Shown here: positions 25,211 through 36,404 of the stretch, piece by piece
Position numbering within the stretch: the stretch's first letter is position 1
How the letters are laid out: the number at the start of each line of letters is the position of its first letter
NCBI GenBank assembly: GCA_024663395.1
Contig: JANFAH010000113.1
Coordinates: 43,390 to 107,389, forward strand
DNA length: 64,000 nt
Source of the DNA: Pisolithus tinctorius
Lineage: Eukaryota; Basidiomycota; Agaricomycetes; Boletales; Pisolithaceae
Direction: 5' to 3'
The notes under the pieces: model-generated
Told to the model about the DNA's origin: nothing
What the model saw: the letters and a program-made list of their open reading frames with translations, nothing else
The model's database searches: none
Translations under genes and position numbers: made by a program

Positions 25211-26761
25211 ATGCCTCCCATGACTACTCCTAGGTCGTTACACCAGCTCCCAATTCACGCAAGACCACGCAGGTCGTGGCTTCAATGGCTCAACGTATTT
25301 GCCTTCTTGCCAGCGTTCCTCTTTGGGTGCATTTTAATACACGCCTTTCAATCGCTCTATCTGCTACCCCTGAAACTTGTACCCACGCAATGGTCAAGGA
25401 AACTGTATGACGAGGGCATACGGCATACGAAAGGGTGTTTCGCAATGCTCATGAGCCAGTCATCGTCATTCTCTACACGTCATCCTCTCTGACAACCCTT
25501 CTTCGTAGACCTGATGAACCAGTGGTTTGCACCCACGTATCTGTCCATCACTTTCGAAACCCAGGGCCAGGGAAAATTCACCATGGAAGAGATAGAACAA
25601 ATCATACAACGAGACCCGTCTGGAAAAGTGGTCGCATTAAAGTTGCCGCTCAAGATGGTCGTCACCTCCAATCACCAAGTGAGCACTGTCATTGCCGTTT
25701 CCCCGAGTAGCCAACACAACCCTCGGCATTACTGACACAGGTGTACTGCGACTGGTGGTACGTATGGTGTCTCACATACTTCATGCAAGCCCACAAGGAC
25801 GTCTTCATCGTGCTGAAGAAGAGTCTCAAGTGGATCCCCGTCCTTGGAACAGTGCGTAGCACTAAATTTATCTCCGGGCTGCGGTCCTGAACCAATGGTA
25901 GGGAATGCAAATGTTCAGGTTCATTTTCCTAAGCCGTGCCTGGGCTGCCGACAAAGTACAACTCACCAAGCAACTCTCGAAACTCGGCAGGCAAGCTGAA
26001 GAGGAGGATAAGCCTTTCATGTTTATTCTCTTTCCAGAGGGAACTCTCGTAAGCAAAAACACGAGACCCATAAGCAGGAGTTATGCGGACAAGCTGGGAA
26101 TCGTACGTTCGGCCTTGTACTACGCCGAACACCTCATGGCTAATTTCGGTGATCTCGGTGTCACCAAAAGCCGGACCTCCACAACGTTCTGCTTCCCCGC
26201 TCGACAGGACTTCTCTATTCTCTCCGGTCGCTTGCACCTCGTTTACCTACCTTGAAACTGCTGGACATTACCGTTATTTACCCAGGTGGGTTTGTTCCAT
26301 AGCCATTACGGACACACGCTCGACGTAGTATTCCAGGGATACCACCCAGAGGGTACGGACAATCATACTATACCCTACGCTCGATATTCTGCGATCGGGT
26401 TCCGCCCCCAGTTGTTCATATGCATCTGCGTATATTCGACGTTGCCAAGGAGGTGCCCATCGGAAACATTTCAAAGTGCGGGCCTACCGCTATAGCCAAT
26501 GGGTGGGCGACTCCCAGTCTCTATGAGACTGGGGTCCCCGAAGGTGAAAGGGAACGCTTTGACGAATGGCTTCGGGAACTATGGACTTGCAAGGATCGGT
26601 ATATGACTCGATTTCTCGAGGGTGACACGTCAGTCGCACAGAAACCAGTGCAGGTCCCGTTGGAGTTGCAAGGCAAGGTTCAAGTGGCTGGCGCATACTG
26701 TTACTTCATACCTGTCATTGTGGCTTACACCTGGTCAAAGCTGGCGAAGCAATTTTTTTAG
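25211..26761 (+). CDS. Lysophospholipid acyltransferase family protein (PlsC domain)
   Basis: Membrane acyltransferase of the AGPAT/Cst26 group, expected to re-acylate lysophospholipids in the ER. N-terminal hydrophobic helix (VFAFLPAFLFGCILIHAF). The catalytic HX4D motif is in NHQVYCDWWYVW, then LKKSLKWIPVLGTGMQMFRF, and the phosphate-binding FPEGT in FILFPEGTLVSKNTRP. After LLPRSTGLLYSLRSLAPR and LLDITVIYPG the frame meets a stop near 26300 unless one base of AGGTGGG is skipped; the following YGHTLDVVFQGYHPE, VHMHLRIFDV and C-terminal helix (YCYFIPVIVAYTWSKLA) are clearly the same protein. So the model carries one unexplained +1 break (assembly indel or disrupting mutation). Confidence 0.82.
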
Positions 26762-26857
26762 TGCAGCACGGACTGACTACTGTCGGGATGGGCAATGTTG
26801 GATGTGTACGGTAGTTGGGTATACTGATTGGTGTGAGGAAACCATTTCATGGGGATG

Positions 26858-27241
26858 TCAAGAGTCGCCTTGTGCCTGTAGCAGCTGTTGTTGCTGCCGT
26901 TGCACCTGGGTGACGATGTAGATGCTGGTGTCCAAGAAGCGCTCTACACAATTGGACAGACAGCTTTCTTCACCACGAGCGAAACGACTTCCCGGAGTGC
27001 TCGTGATGCACCTAGAAGGAAGACATGAGCATGGAGGAAGGAAAGGAAAGGATTGGGGTGCTGACTTGTCCCAGCACATGCCAGTCAAGTTTCGGATGGA
27101 ATCGTTGACACGAGCATGAGCCTGTTCGCGCTCCAGAAAGGAGGCGAGCTCTTTCTGTAAGGTCGTCTGCAAAGCTATGCGAAGAGCGAGTGTAAATAGT
27201 GTGCCCACCTTGGTTGCATCGTCGAACTGGAGTTGGTCCAT
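26858..27241 (-). CDS. TIM8: Mitochondrial intermembrane-space chaperone Tim8
   Basis: Small Tim protein that, with Tim13, guides hydrophobic precursors across the intermembrane space. Three exons: MDQLQFDDATK, TTLQKELASFLEREQAHARV to CWD-K, and CITSTPGSRFARGEESCLSNCVERF. The twin CX3C motif is intact: C-WDK-C is formed across the second intron and C-LSN-C follows in the last exon. The second exon and FLDTSIYIVTQVQ are typical of Tim8. Ends in a Gln-rich tail, stop 26858-26860. Predicted length about 90 residues, normal for the family. Lies 258 bp from the divergent IES1 start. Confidence 0.93.
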   Translation of the reverse strand: MDQLQFDDATKVGTLFTLALRIALQTTLQKELASFLEREQAHARVNDSIRNLTGMCWDKSAPQSFPFLPPCSCLPSRCITSTPGSRFARGEESCLSNCVERFLDTSIYIVTQVQRQQQQLLQAQGDS

Positions 27242-27499
27242 GGAAGAGTTATAAAAAACCGGGTGTTAGGTAATTATGTAGGCTTGGGTCGACTCGCGAA
27301 CTCGTTCCGGGCGATGGGCCAACAAAACACCCGTCGTAGTCACACAAACTCTTCGACACGGCTGTAGTTGGTCGTGCGAATAGAGAGTCATCGGGTCGAT
27401 CCATAAGTACTATACACGTGGAGTTTCCGTCAATTGACCAGCTTGCCGCAATCATGAATAGGCAAGTCTGCCTCATGTTGACTCCCATCTCCCATCCAA

Positions 27500-29337
27500 A
27501 TGACCTCTATATCAGAGTCATCTGCCCATAGCTCTGGCTGGCCAAACGATCCCGTCCCGCTGTGCGTATCTCTCGATCCCTTTGCCTGATCAACTAGCTC
27601 TCTCATGTCACCCGACCATCCAGCGTAGGATACCTGAGCCGCAAGGCCCTCCCCATAAAGCGAAACGATGCCGAACCACTCACCCGAGAGGATGTCCAGT
27701 ACGATCTCCTCCATCACATCTTTTGTGATACCCAGGCCGTCTTTACGGGCCAAACACCTGGCTCTTCCGGCAAAGTCAACTTCTGCGATCTCTATGTCAA
27801 TGCACTGTACAATTCTAGCAAATGTTCTAAAGTTCTCAAAGATAAGATGATCGAAACCCCTGCATTTGCAGTCGAGCTTGCAAAAATATCCTTGCTCACA
27901 AACGTTGGGCGGATCAACACAACTATGGCATGTACGTCAGGGGATCCGTTCCTCCTGCTTCCCGCGTGATCGCCCTAACTAGATCGTCAGTTTTCCCCGA
28001 GATGAAGACGGCCCTCAGAACCTACCATCCCGTTCCCTCACTCCAAAAAACCGACGGTAATGCTCAAGATGCACCGCGGATCAAGAACTGTCTGAAAGCA
28101 GCCTTGTTACCATCAGAACTTAAATCCATGGCGCCATCAACGCCGGAAGAGATCCTCGAGAATGCGGTGCGCATCTTAATTGAGACCCATTGCCCATCAT
28201 CACACTTACACTTCCGATCCAAGCGTGCACGCCAGCTCCCTCCAACAAGTGTTGTTAATCTAATCTTTGTCCTTGCAAACCACGCAGCTGTGAGTTTTAT
28301 GGCCCAGTTCGACCCAATCACAGTAGGGTCACACACCCCATAATGACTAGCCTCTTGCTGCTACCCACTTCGATCCTCCCCTCAATTTTCTCGATCTTTT
28401 CCTCCCCATGAAGATTTCCTCCGCCGATCGTGCAAGAGCGTTTCTATGGTTGATGTTTCATTATCTGGAGGGGCCGGATCAACCAAACCCCTATGACGAC
28501 GACTACTCTCGTCAGAACGTTGGCAAAGTGCCGCGGTTGCGTCGTCTCTCGGATGCTGAAACGGCAGCGGAAAACGTCGATACTATCGAGGAGATCGAAT
28601 GGGGCAAGACCATGTCAGCCCAAAGGAACCTTTTCCTGCAACGCCTCGTAACTTCGCAGGAAAACGAAAAGAAGGCAAAGAGTGCGCAAGCTGCGTCATC
28701 GATGCAACGAAGTATGTACTTTGCCCCAAGAGAAGCCTCCACTCTAAACGTCCCCCTCTTCCGTAGCCGATTCCAGTTCTAGTCGATCCCGCGTAGTACG
28801 GCCGTCAGGTGACGGTGCTAGAGAAAAGCCGTACATTCATTACTTGCCGCCACAGCGATCCGTGCCAGGATCAAATCCTCCGGGTTTGTGCTCTTCCTAT
28901 CTCTGGTCATCCGGCCGTTTACCCTGTCCACTACTGCAGAACTTCGAGCTGGGGGAAGTAGCGCACACGCTCTTCAACGGTCGATGTTAGAACGTGAGTG
29001 ACATTTCAGACTTGTTGGAAAGTCATGCGTTACTAAACACCATCTCAGACGCGTGGCAGGTGATAACGAAGACCGATCCCCTAGCCGACTCTGACGAAGA
29101 GCTCATGGACGAGTGCGTCAGGGCTGACTACAGCGAGTAGTCTCCGATTCCCAACGTCTGTTGAATTCTTACACAGTTGTTGCAGGCCGCCGCATAGATG
29201 TCATCGGCAGACTGCGTGGGAAGCCGCCAACCCCTCCACCAGATCCAGTGGCTACTGACATCCCCGATGCCTCATATACGAACAGCGTGCCCAACAGCCG
29301 CGAGCATCGATGGCGGACGGTGGAATCATGGAAGTAA
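27500..29337 (+). CDS. IES1: INO80 chromatin-remodelling complex subunit Ies1
   Basis: Basidiomycete-style Ino-eighty subunit 1. Exons assemble in phase: MTSISESSAHSS to VPL, VGYLSRKALPIKRNDAEPLT with REDVQYDLLHHIFCD, LLTNVGRINTTMAFFPEMK, ALRTYHPVPSLQKTDGNAQD, then THFDPPLNFLDLFLP, SSADRARAFLWLMFHYLEGP, RSMLEHAWQVITKTDPLADS and SRRIDVIGRLRGKPPTPPP ending in VESWK. The C-terminal Ser/Arg-Leu-Arg-Gly-Lys block and the FLWLMFHY block are the conserved parts. The intron at 29133-29185 (53 bases) uses a GCGAGT donor; with it the codon A|GC closes as Ser, matching the GT intron of the short paralogue at 18904-19677. Nuclear; acts in nucleosome remodelling. Start is the first ATG that gives a consistent phase. 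Confidence 0.88.
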
Positions 29338-29595
29338 GGCTGGAAGCTTACGCGCCTTTATCTTTGGATACACGACAGCCGTGCATATATTGTAAACTAT
29401 ACAACTTGCCGCATACACCGTGCTCCATAAATTGGAATGCATTGTCATCTGGGGCATGTTAGACATGTACAAACGACGGGGATGTCTAGTGAGCGTGTTT
29501 ATAAAGGAACGGTGAGCTTGGGCATGAGCAATGTGGTTAGGAGAGGGGGAGTTAGTAGTTGGCCACCATCCATTCGAAAATAGACTCCAGGTCAG

Positions 29596-30829
29596 TCAAA
29601 AGCTTCCTGGCATTGACAGCACGTCATGCTGAAAGCTAGTTCTTCCACAGCCATAAAGCTCAGCTGGAGCACTCCACCTCTTCTGAACAACACGGTTTTT
29701 CGCCTCGCAACCTCCAAGAGGCGGTGGTGACAGGCTGCGACGCTTGAGCGTCCTAATCATGTCTCTTGCAGTGTACGAACGACTGAAGGTTTGGAGGTTC
29801 GACTCGCTGAGAGGGAAAGGCGCCGCCCTGACAGTGCGAGGTACAAATGTTGTCGTGACTTCCAATGCAGGAGTAAGAAGAGCTGATGGTGGAGCCCGAA
29901 CAAAGCGTCTTTCCCCGCCGTTGGCGAAAGAAGCACCAGGTGATAGCTCCCGAAGAGGCATGTGCAGCCTTCCAACGTTAAGTTTCGGTCGGGGTTCTGC
30001 GGTGACACTTGGGAGCTGGGGGCATGAGTGGTTGGTCTGTTGATTCGAAAAGGCGACTGTGTCTTTAGAGGACCTTCTGAGAGTAGCGCTGCTCATGCGA
30101 GTAGTAATCTCATCAAGAGAGGGTGCGAACTTCCTCAGCTTCGTGGGGGTTTTCACGTCAGCAGAACCTGCTCTGCCAGCAGAACGTTGCTTGCTGATGG
30201 GTATGCGGAAGTCAATCTGTTCGACCCAACCCTGGTGAGACATCCCACCGTCCGGTTGTTCTCCGCAACCGTTTCTCGACACCGATGCGAATACTGCACG
30301 TGGAGACTCCAGCCCTGGGGAAGGCAACGAGCAGTGGAGGATCGCCGGCGACTCCGGCGGAGTCTTCGGGGTAGTGGCCGCTGTGGGAGAGGGTGGTTCA
30401 GACACTTTGGACAAAAACCGAGCTCGTCGTTCGACTTTGGAGTGGGTGGTGTGATCAGACCGACGTAGCGCATCGCACGAAACACATACGCTGCTTGTTT
30501 TTCTGGTATTTTATCGCCAGTTCTTTGCGCAGGTCAGGGGCTTTGGGGGCTCCTAGAATTGCCCTCCGTTCGCGAGACGCTTTGAGCAAGATATCGAACT
30601 GTTCACGACCTAAACCCTTGGGGACGAGAGACGTCGACTGCCGCAGGGGAGAAGTCTGATGTCTCGGAGACATGTTAGGTGGTGGAGACAGATGTTTGGC
30701 TCTGAAACCGTCGTCGTCTGCGTCTGGCTCGCCATCTGGAAATGGAGAGTAGGGCGCCGGTTGGGGCTTTTCGGGTGAGGCTGGAGAGATGCATATCAAA
30801 GGAATGGGAGAGCCGACGGGCTGCAACAT
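29596..30829 (-). CDS. Hypothetical protein, Pro/Ser-rich
   Basis: Two exons. The first (MLQPVGSPIPLICISPASPE...) ends with a helical, charged segment FDILLKASRERRAILG and KELAIKYQKNKQ; the intron (GTATGT donor, CCAAAG acceptor) joins it in phase to LERRARFLSKVSEPPSPT. The rest is disordered, rich in Ser, Pro and Arg, with SKVSEPPSPTAATTP and many SP/TP dipeptides that could be kinase sites. About 390 residues. The short charged helix is the only ordered part. No family recognised. The intron phase match and the coding character across both exons support a real gene. Confidence 0.6.
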
Positions 30830-31077
30830 GAGGCTTATTGGGGTAGCTAGAATGACCGACGATACGTGGCTAAAGACTTATGGCGACCTGCGCCGACAAG
30901 AACGAACGAAGGAGAGCGATTTTGCTCTGGTTTTTGCACCAACCTTCCGCATCGCACAGCCAACCATAGCCCCCGGTACAGCCGCAAAGATACACACCAA
31001 ATATCTAAGTATCTTTTCTTCTATGTGTACATTACATCCGTAATATACGCACATCATTCGACAGTGAGGTGAGGTGC

Positions 31078-32352
<1,275 letters not shown>

Positions 32353-32399
32353 GATGGAGGGCCGAACTGGAACCCAAGTTTTTTGAGTGAAAATCGGAA

Positions 32400-32414
32400 A
32401 TGACTCGGAGTCAT
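32400..32414. promoter_or_regulatory. Palindromic TGACTC pair, candidate Gcn4/Cpc1 bZIP site
   Basis: The bases ATGACTC-G-GAGTCAT form a perfect inverted repeat with 7-base arms, 48-62 bp upstream of the LYS1 ATG and about 95-109 bp upstream of the divergent TPR gene. TGACTC is the core of the general amino-acid-control site TGACTCA bound by Gcn4/Cpc1 proteins. LYS1 is a classic target of that response in yeasts, so position and target fit. Binding is inferred. Confidence 0.6.
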
Positions 32415-32508
32415 GTGATGGATACTATGTACAATATTTGTCTTACCAGGTGTAGTCACCCGATCTAATCGAGCACTGCTATCATTCGTTTCGAGAGTGT
32501 AACGTCTC

Positions 32509-33506
32509 ATGTCTGAACCCTGCGAGAATCCACCGTCTTCAGAGGACGCTGCGCCGGTCAAGGTCAGCACACTGAACAGGCCTTCGAGCGATCGTGTCGA
32601 GCGGTAACTGATCTGCGCCGCCAGCAATGTCTGGACAAGGCAAACGGCCTGAAACTAGAAGGGAATGACCTGTTCAAGGCAGGCAAGTGGACCGAGGCGT
32701 TGGTTGCTTATAGGACAGCACTCAGCCATTTGCCCCCGAGAAAGCGCCCTGCCACTGTTAACCAACCCAACGATGTCGACCCTTCTTCCAGCGACATCAC
32801 CGAAACCCCAGACGAGCACGACAAGGCAGTAGAGAGTACACCAGAGGCTCCCACCCAAGACGAAGTGGAGCTCTCGAAAGCTCGCGCCGTGGTCAACGCC
32901 AATATAGCTGCGTGTTTGATTAAGCTGGTGAGCCTTGGATCTCTTCTCCGTTAGGTATATCGTTGACTCCAGGTCTCAGGACGATAACAAAGGTGTCATA
33001 GACGCTTGTACAAGCGGTACAATCGCATACTACATGCGATGAAAGATGCGCGTCTCACTTCTGCCCACAGCTCTAGAAGATGATCCGCACTACATCAAAG
33101 CTCTTCAACGCAGAGCAGCCGCTAGCGAGAAAATTGATTCGTGGTCTTTGTTGGCCCGAGCTCAGGATGGTCAGGGATTCAGACTTTTCAATGGCCAGTG
33201 ACTTAAACCGGGTTTAGATTACAAACTACTCTTAGAGCTCTTTCCCGCGGGCTCACCAGAGGTATCGCGAATCAAGAGGGCGTTACAATTGTTGGAACCT
33301 CGGGTGAAAGCCGCTCAGAAAAGAGAGACCGATGAAATGATCGACAAGTTGAAAGGTCTTGGCAACAGTGTTCTTGGTTCGTGGACACCCGAGTGCAAAC
33401 TTGCGCGTATTGACGACGCTGTACAGGGCGGTTCGGACTCTCTACGGACAATTTCAAGTTTGAACCAAACGGGCAAGGAGGTTATTCGATGAACTTCGTC
33501 CGCTGA
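32509..33506 (+). CDS. Tetratricopeptide-repeat protein (TTC1-like)
   Basis: Small TPR adaptor of the TTC1 group, which binds Hsp70/Hsp90 in animals; the role here is inferred. Start MSEPCENPPSSEDAAPVK, then an intron to QCLDKANGLKLEGNDLFKAG (first TPR helix), WTEALVAYRTALSHLP, an acidic insert, ARAVVNANIAACLIKL (second repeat), DDNKGVIDACTSALEDDPHY (third) and KALQRRAAASEKI. The tail KLKGLGNSVLG joins across a GTTCGT intron to RFGLSTDNFKFEPNGQGGY and MNFVR, a conserved ending of this family. Six or so exons. Its stop (33504-33506) is five bases from the stop of IMP1 on the other strand. Confidence 0.88.
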
Positions 33507-33511
33507 CTTTA

Positions 33512-34250
33512 TCATGACCCTGCATTATTTCCCTTACCATCACCGTCGCACTTGTAGCTACTATTAATTTGGTCAACATACGTGACCCCTGGAATGAATA
33601 TTTGGAATCGATCGAAAGGATAAACCTGTTGTAGTCCGAGTGCGTTATGTCCTTCAGGAAAATTAACCAAACACATACCCTTGCAACAATTTTGCCCCTG
33701 ATAAGCGCCATGGATACTGGTCCGTAGTCGCGGGAGTCTATTGAGCACGAGGTATTGTCTCCTGCTACCCAGACATGGCCTTCCGGTACGACGACATGTT
33801 CTGTTGAGGGAGCCTTCAAACCCGTGGGGTCAACACAGATTGTATCTCCGGCGAGCCCGATGACCCTCTTGCACACGATCCTGTTAGGGTTGAACGGTGA
33901 CTTGAGGGAAACCAGCTCTCCTCGGACCGAGTCGGGGAACAGACGGTATGCTAAGATGCACTCTATGGCAATTTCACCATTGACGTCAAACGTCGGAAAC
34001 ATGGAGGGACCATCCATCTAAGAGGTATGGATGGACCATTCACAGTAGGATGAGGAGCAAAACGACCTACGAGACATGGGCTGCCTATGTTTTCTTTGAA
34101 CAGGTGGAAGGCGCACACGAAGTTAACTGCCTGCAGAAAGCGATGTCAGCACCTGTATGTCATAGAAGAGCTGATGGAATCGAACGTGCAAACACCCCAG
34201 ACCGAATTTTCTGAGGAGGAACTTGGCCTGGTGCATCCATGGCAGCGTTG
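33512..34250 (-). CDS. IMP1: Mitochondrial inner-membrane peptidase subunit 1
   Basis: Type I signal-peptidase-like serine protease that removes sorting signals from intermembrane-space proteins such as Cox2. Exon joins: MDAPGQVPPQKIRSG to AVNFVCAFHLFKENIG to MDGPSMFPTFDVNGE. The catalytic Ser is in GPSMFPTF and the Lys dyad partner in RIVCKRVIGLAGD; the third signature GDNTSCSIDSRDYGPVSMAL is present. A GTATGT intron joins GKIVAR to VYPFDRFQIF, ending in AGS with TGA at 33512-33514. N-terminal start is the least certain part; the hydrophobic helix AVNFVCAFHLF serves as anchor. Divergent from the Mss51-like gene. Confidence 0.9.
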
Positions 34251-34471
34251 TCATACGTACTGGTGGTGGTCGACAACTTGACGGCTACCTCACACGACCC
34301 GACTCGCGCGCTCGCCAAGCCAGTTCATGCTGATACTCCACGAGCTAGACGTCCTTGATGGATCCGCGAGGACTCTAAAACACGTGTTTGTGGTCTCGAA
34401 CACGGCTGGTGGACGCTATTTATTATGTCGACTCACTCAACGCCAGATCTCAAATCATCAGTCCGCACCCC
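34251..34471. promoter_or_regulatory. Bidirectional promoter IMP1 / Mss51-like gene
   Basis: 221 bp between the chosen start codons. No known site recognised. The plus-strand frame is open back to 34388 but lacks an ATG-supported extension. Confidence 0.45.
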
Positions 34472-36289
34472 ATGGAGTCGATGCAAGCCTTACTTCGTAA
34501 CACCGTGCCCTCCCTTGCGGAGATGGACCGTATAACCTACAAAGCTGCAGAAGAGCTTAGGAGAGAAATGACTCGTCCTGGTGGGCAACCAGAAAAGCTC
34601 GATTTCGCTCCCGCAGCTACCTGCTTTCGTTGTGGTATGCCTATCCTCGATCGAAAGGTCTGGCGTCGCTTATCGCAAATCACTTACGCTGGTACTGATC
34701 ATGTCCGATAGCCTCTCGTGTGCTCAGGATGTAAGTCCGTAGTATTCTGTTCCAAACAAGTCAGTACGCCTCTCTTGAGCCTTGACCAATCCGTCATTCC
34801 AAACATCTTCCCAAGTGTCATACGGCCGAGTGGAAAAATGGTCGGTTTGGAGCTCAAAACCACAAATTTTTCTGTGCTAAAAACAAGGTGACATGACCCG
34901 TTGTCCATTCGCAATGACATTCACTCATGCACGGCTGTATCTAGCTTCACATGGAGAAAGTACCCCTTGTCCAGGCCATCCTCAAACAGTTTCCTTGGGG
35001 TCGCATCGAGAAAGACGGTACTTTCGCCGATCAATTTATTCTCGCGTATTATGGTGTTCTGGGTCACGAAGGTTTCGGTTATTGGAGCATTCCAGGAGGC
35101 AACAGTCCTCATATGGTCCACTCAGATACTCGTGGCCCGGTAGACCATGATCTGCTGAGAGTCGCATCTCAGGAGGGTTATCAGCATGGCTATCAGCTTC
35201 TCCGTAGCAAGCATCTTGATGACAAGGAGGGCTGGAAGCTTGAAGATCGTTTGATCCCTAAGTTGCACTTTGAATCTGGGATGGAACCAACAATTGCGTC
35301 CTCGGCTAATGTGGTTGATTGGAAGTCTTGGTACAGCTGGCGTAATCTTCCTCCGGAGTCGCCAGCGGCTCTTCTCATGCACTACCCACTGACCGTGTAT
35401 CAACTCTTGGTTCACGTTTTGCGCATCACTCATCCATCCCGCAATTCTGCTGAACACCGCCAGTCGATCAACGTACATTACCTTGGCCCCGAAGTCGAAC
35501 TCAACTTCCTCCCTTTGTAAGTACTCGCGCAGAGCATAGGCAATCAGCCGTCATCATCATCATCATCATCCCTGCTCCAGGTTCTCGGAGCTGGCACTCC
35601 TTTTGCCGTATACCGACATCAGACTCACCATGTATGGCACTGCAGTGCACAACATCGTTCAGCATGGGAAGAAGGGCAGCATTGCTATGAAATCCAAACA
35701 AAACCTGCCCGTTTATACTTATACTAGCCCTTCCTCTATGGGCGGAAGCACGCTGGCTATATACCTTCATGGCGAGCACGAAAACTGGGATCCTCGTCTT
35801 CCATCGATGACCGACAATCTTCCCGACGCCATTGTTGCAGCCAATGCTGGACTCCTTAGCTATAAAGGCTGGCAAGGCGTCGTCCTTTATTGTCACGTCG
35901 AGCGCACTCCGTTCGCTGTCACCGAGTACGCTGAGCAGTCTGCTGAAGTTCAGGTGGATGCTCTCCCAAAAATGCTTATGCATTCCATGCCATATTTACA
36001 GAGCAGGATGAATACGGCTGCGTTACTGAACCTCATGAGTCCTCGGACATACCCTATCGAGTTCAACCCCTTCCAGAGACCTGGTCAACGATACATTGGC
36101 ACTGTGCGACTGCCGAATGTTCCTAACGGGTTCACCATCAAAATTGTTGGGAATGAGAAAAACGAGGAAAAGGGAGAAGGTTCTGACACTTACGTGTCGT
36201 CAGGTGTACCCAATGCTGGCAGTACCGCGTTGGAAGTGCAGGAGCTGGTGGGGAAGGCGAAGGGCATGTCTCTTGATGGATTGGACTAA
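34472..36289 (+). CDS. MYND zinc-finger protein with Mss51-type C-terminal domain
   Basis: Starts MESMQALLRNTVPSLAEM. The MYND finger is assembled over three exons: CFRCGMPILDRK, PLVCSGCKSVVFCSKQCQ and AEWKNGRFGAQNHKFFC, giving the expected Cys/His spacing. The C-terminal ~350 residues contain SWYSWRNLPPESPAALLMHY, PLTVYQLLVHVLRI, INVHYLGPEVELNFLPL, FSELALLLPYTDIRLTMYG and PDAIVAANAGLLSYKGW, typical of the Mss51 C-terminal domain. In yeast Mss51 activates COX1 mRNA translation and binds new Cox1; many basidiomycete relatives are uncharacterised, so orthology is not certain. An intron (35517-35580) carries a TCA microsatellite. Ends SLDGLD. Confidence 0.8.
35551..35570 (+). repeat. (TCA)n microsatellite in intron
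   Basis: Six TCA units plus TC inside the intron at 35517-35580 of the Mss51-like gene, just before its acceptor. Confidence 0.95.
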
Positions 36290-36404
36290 ACCACACGGGT
36301 AGTGAAATACGACAAGTCGATATGGGGAAATCCGAGTAGTGTCTGTTTTTCATGTGTACCATGTACTAGTAACTATTGCGTTGGTCCTCCTACAACCTTA
36401 TCAG

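Noticed and set aside
26293..26309. 17-base GT...AG segment as an intron in the acyltransferase
   Set aside because: Too short for splicing and the join does not restore the conserved frame.
34155..34176. 22-base GT...AG segment as an intron of IMP1
   Set aside because: Too short; a 67-base intron with an upstream donor gives a consistent phase.
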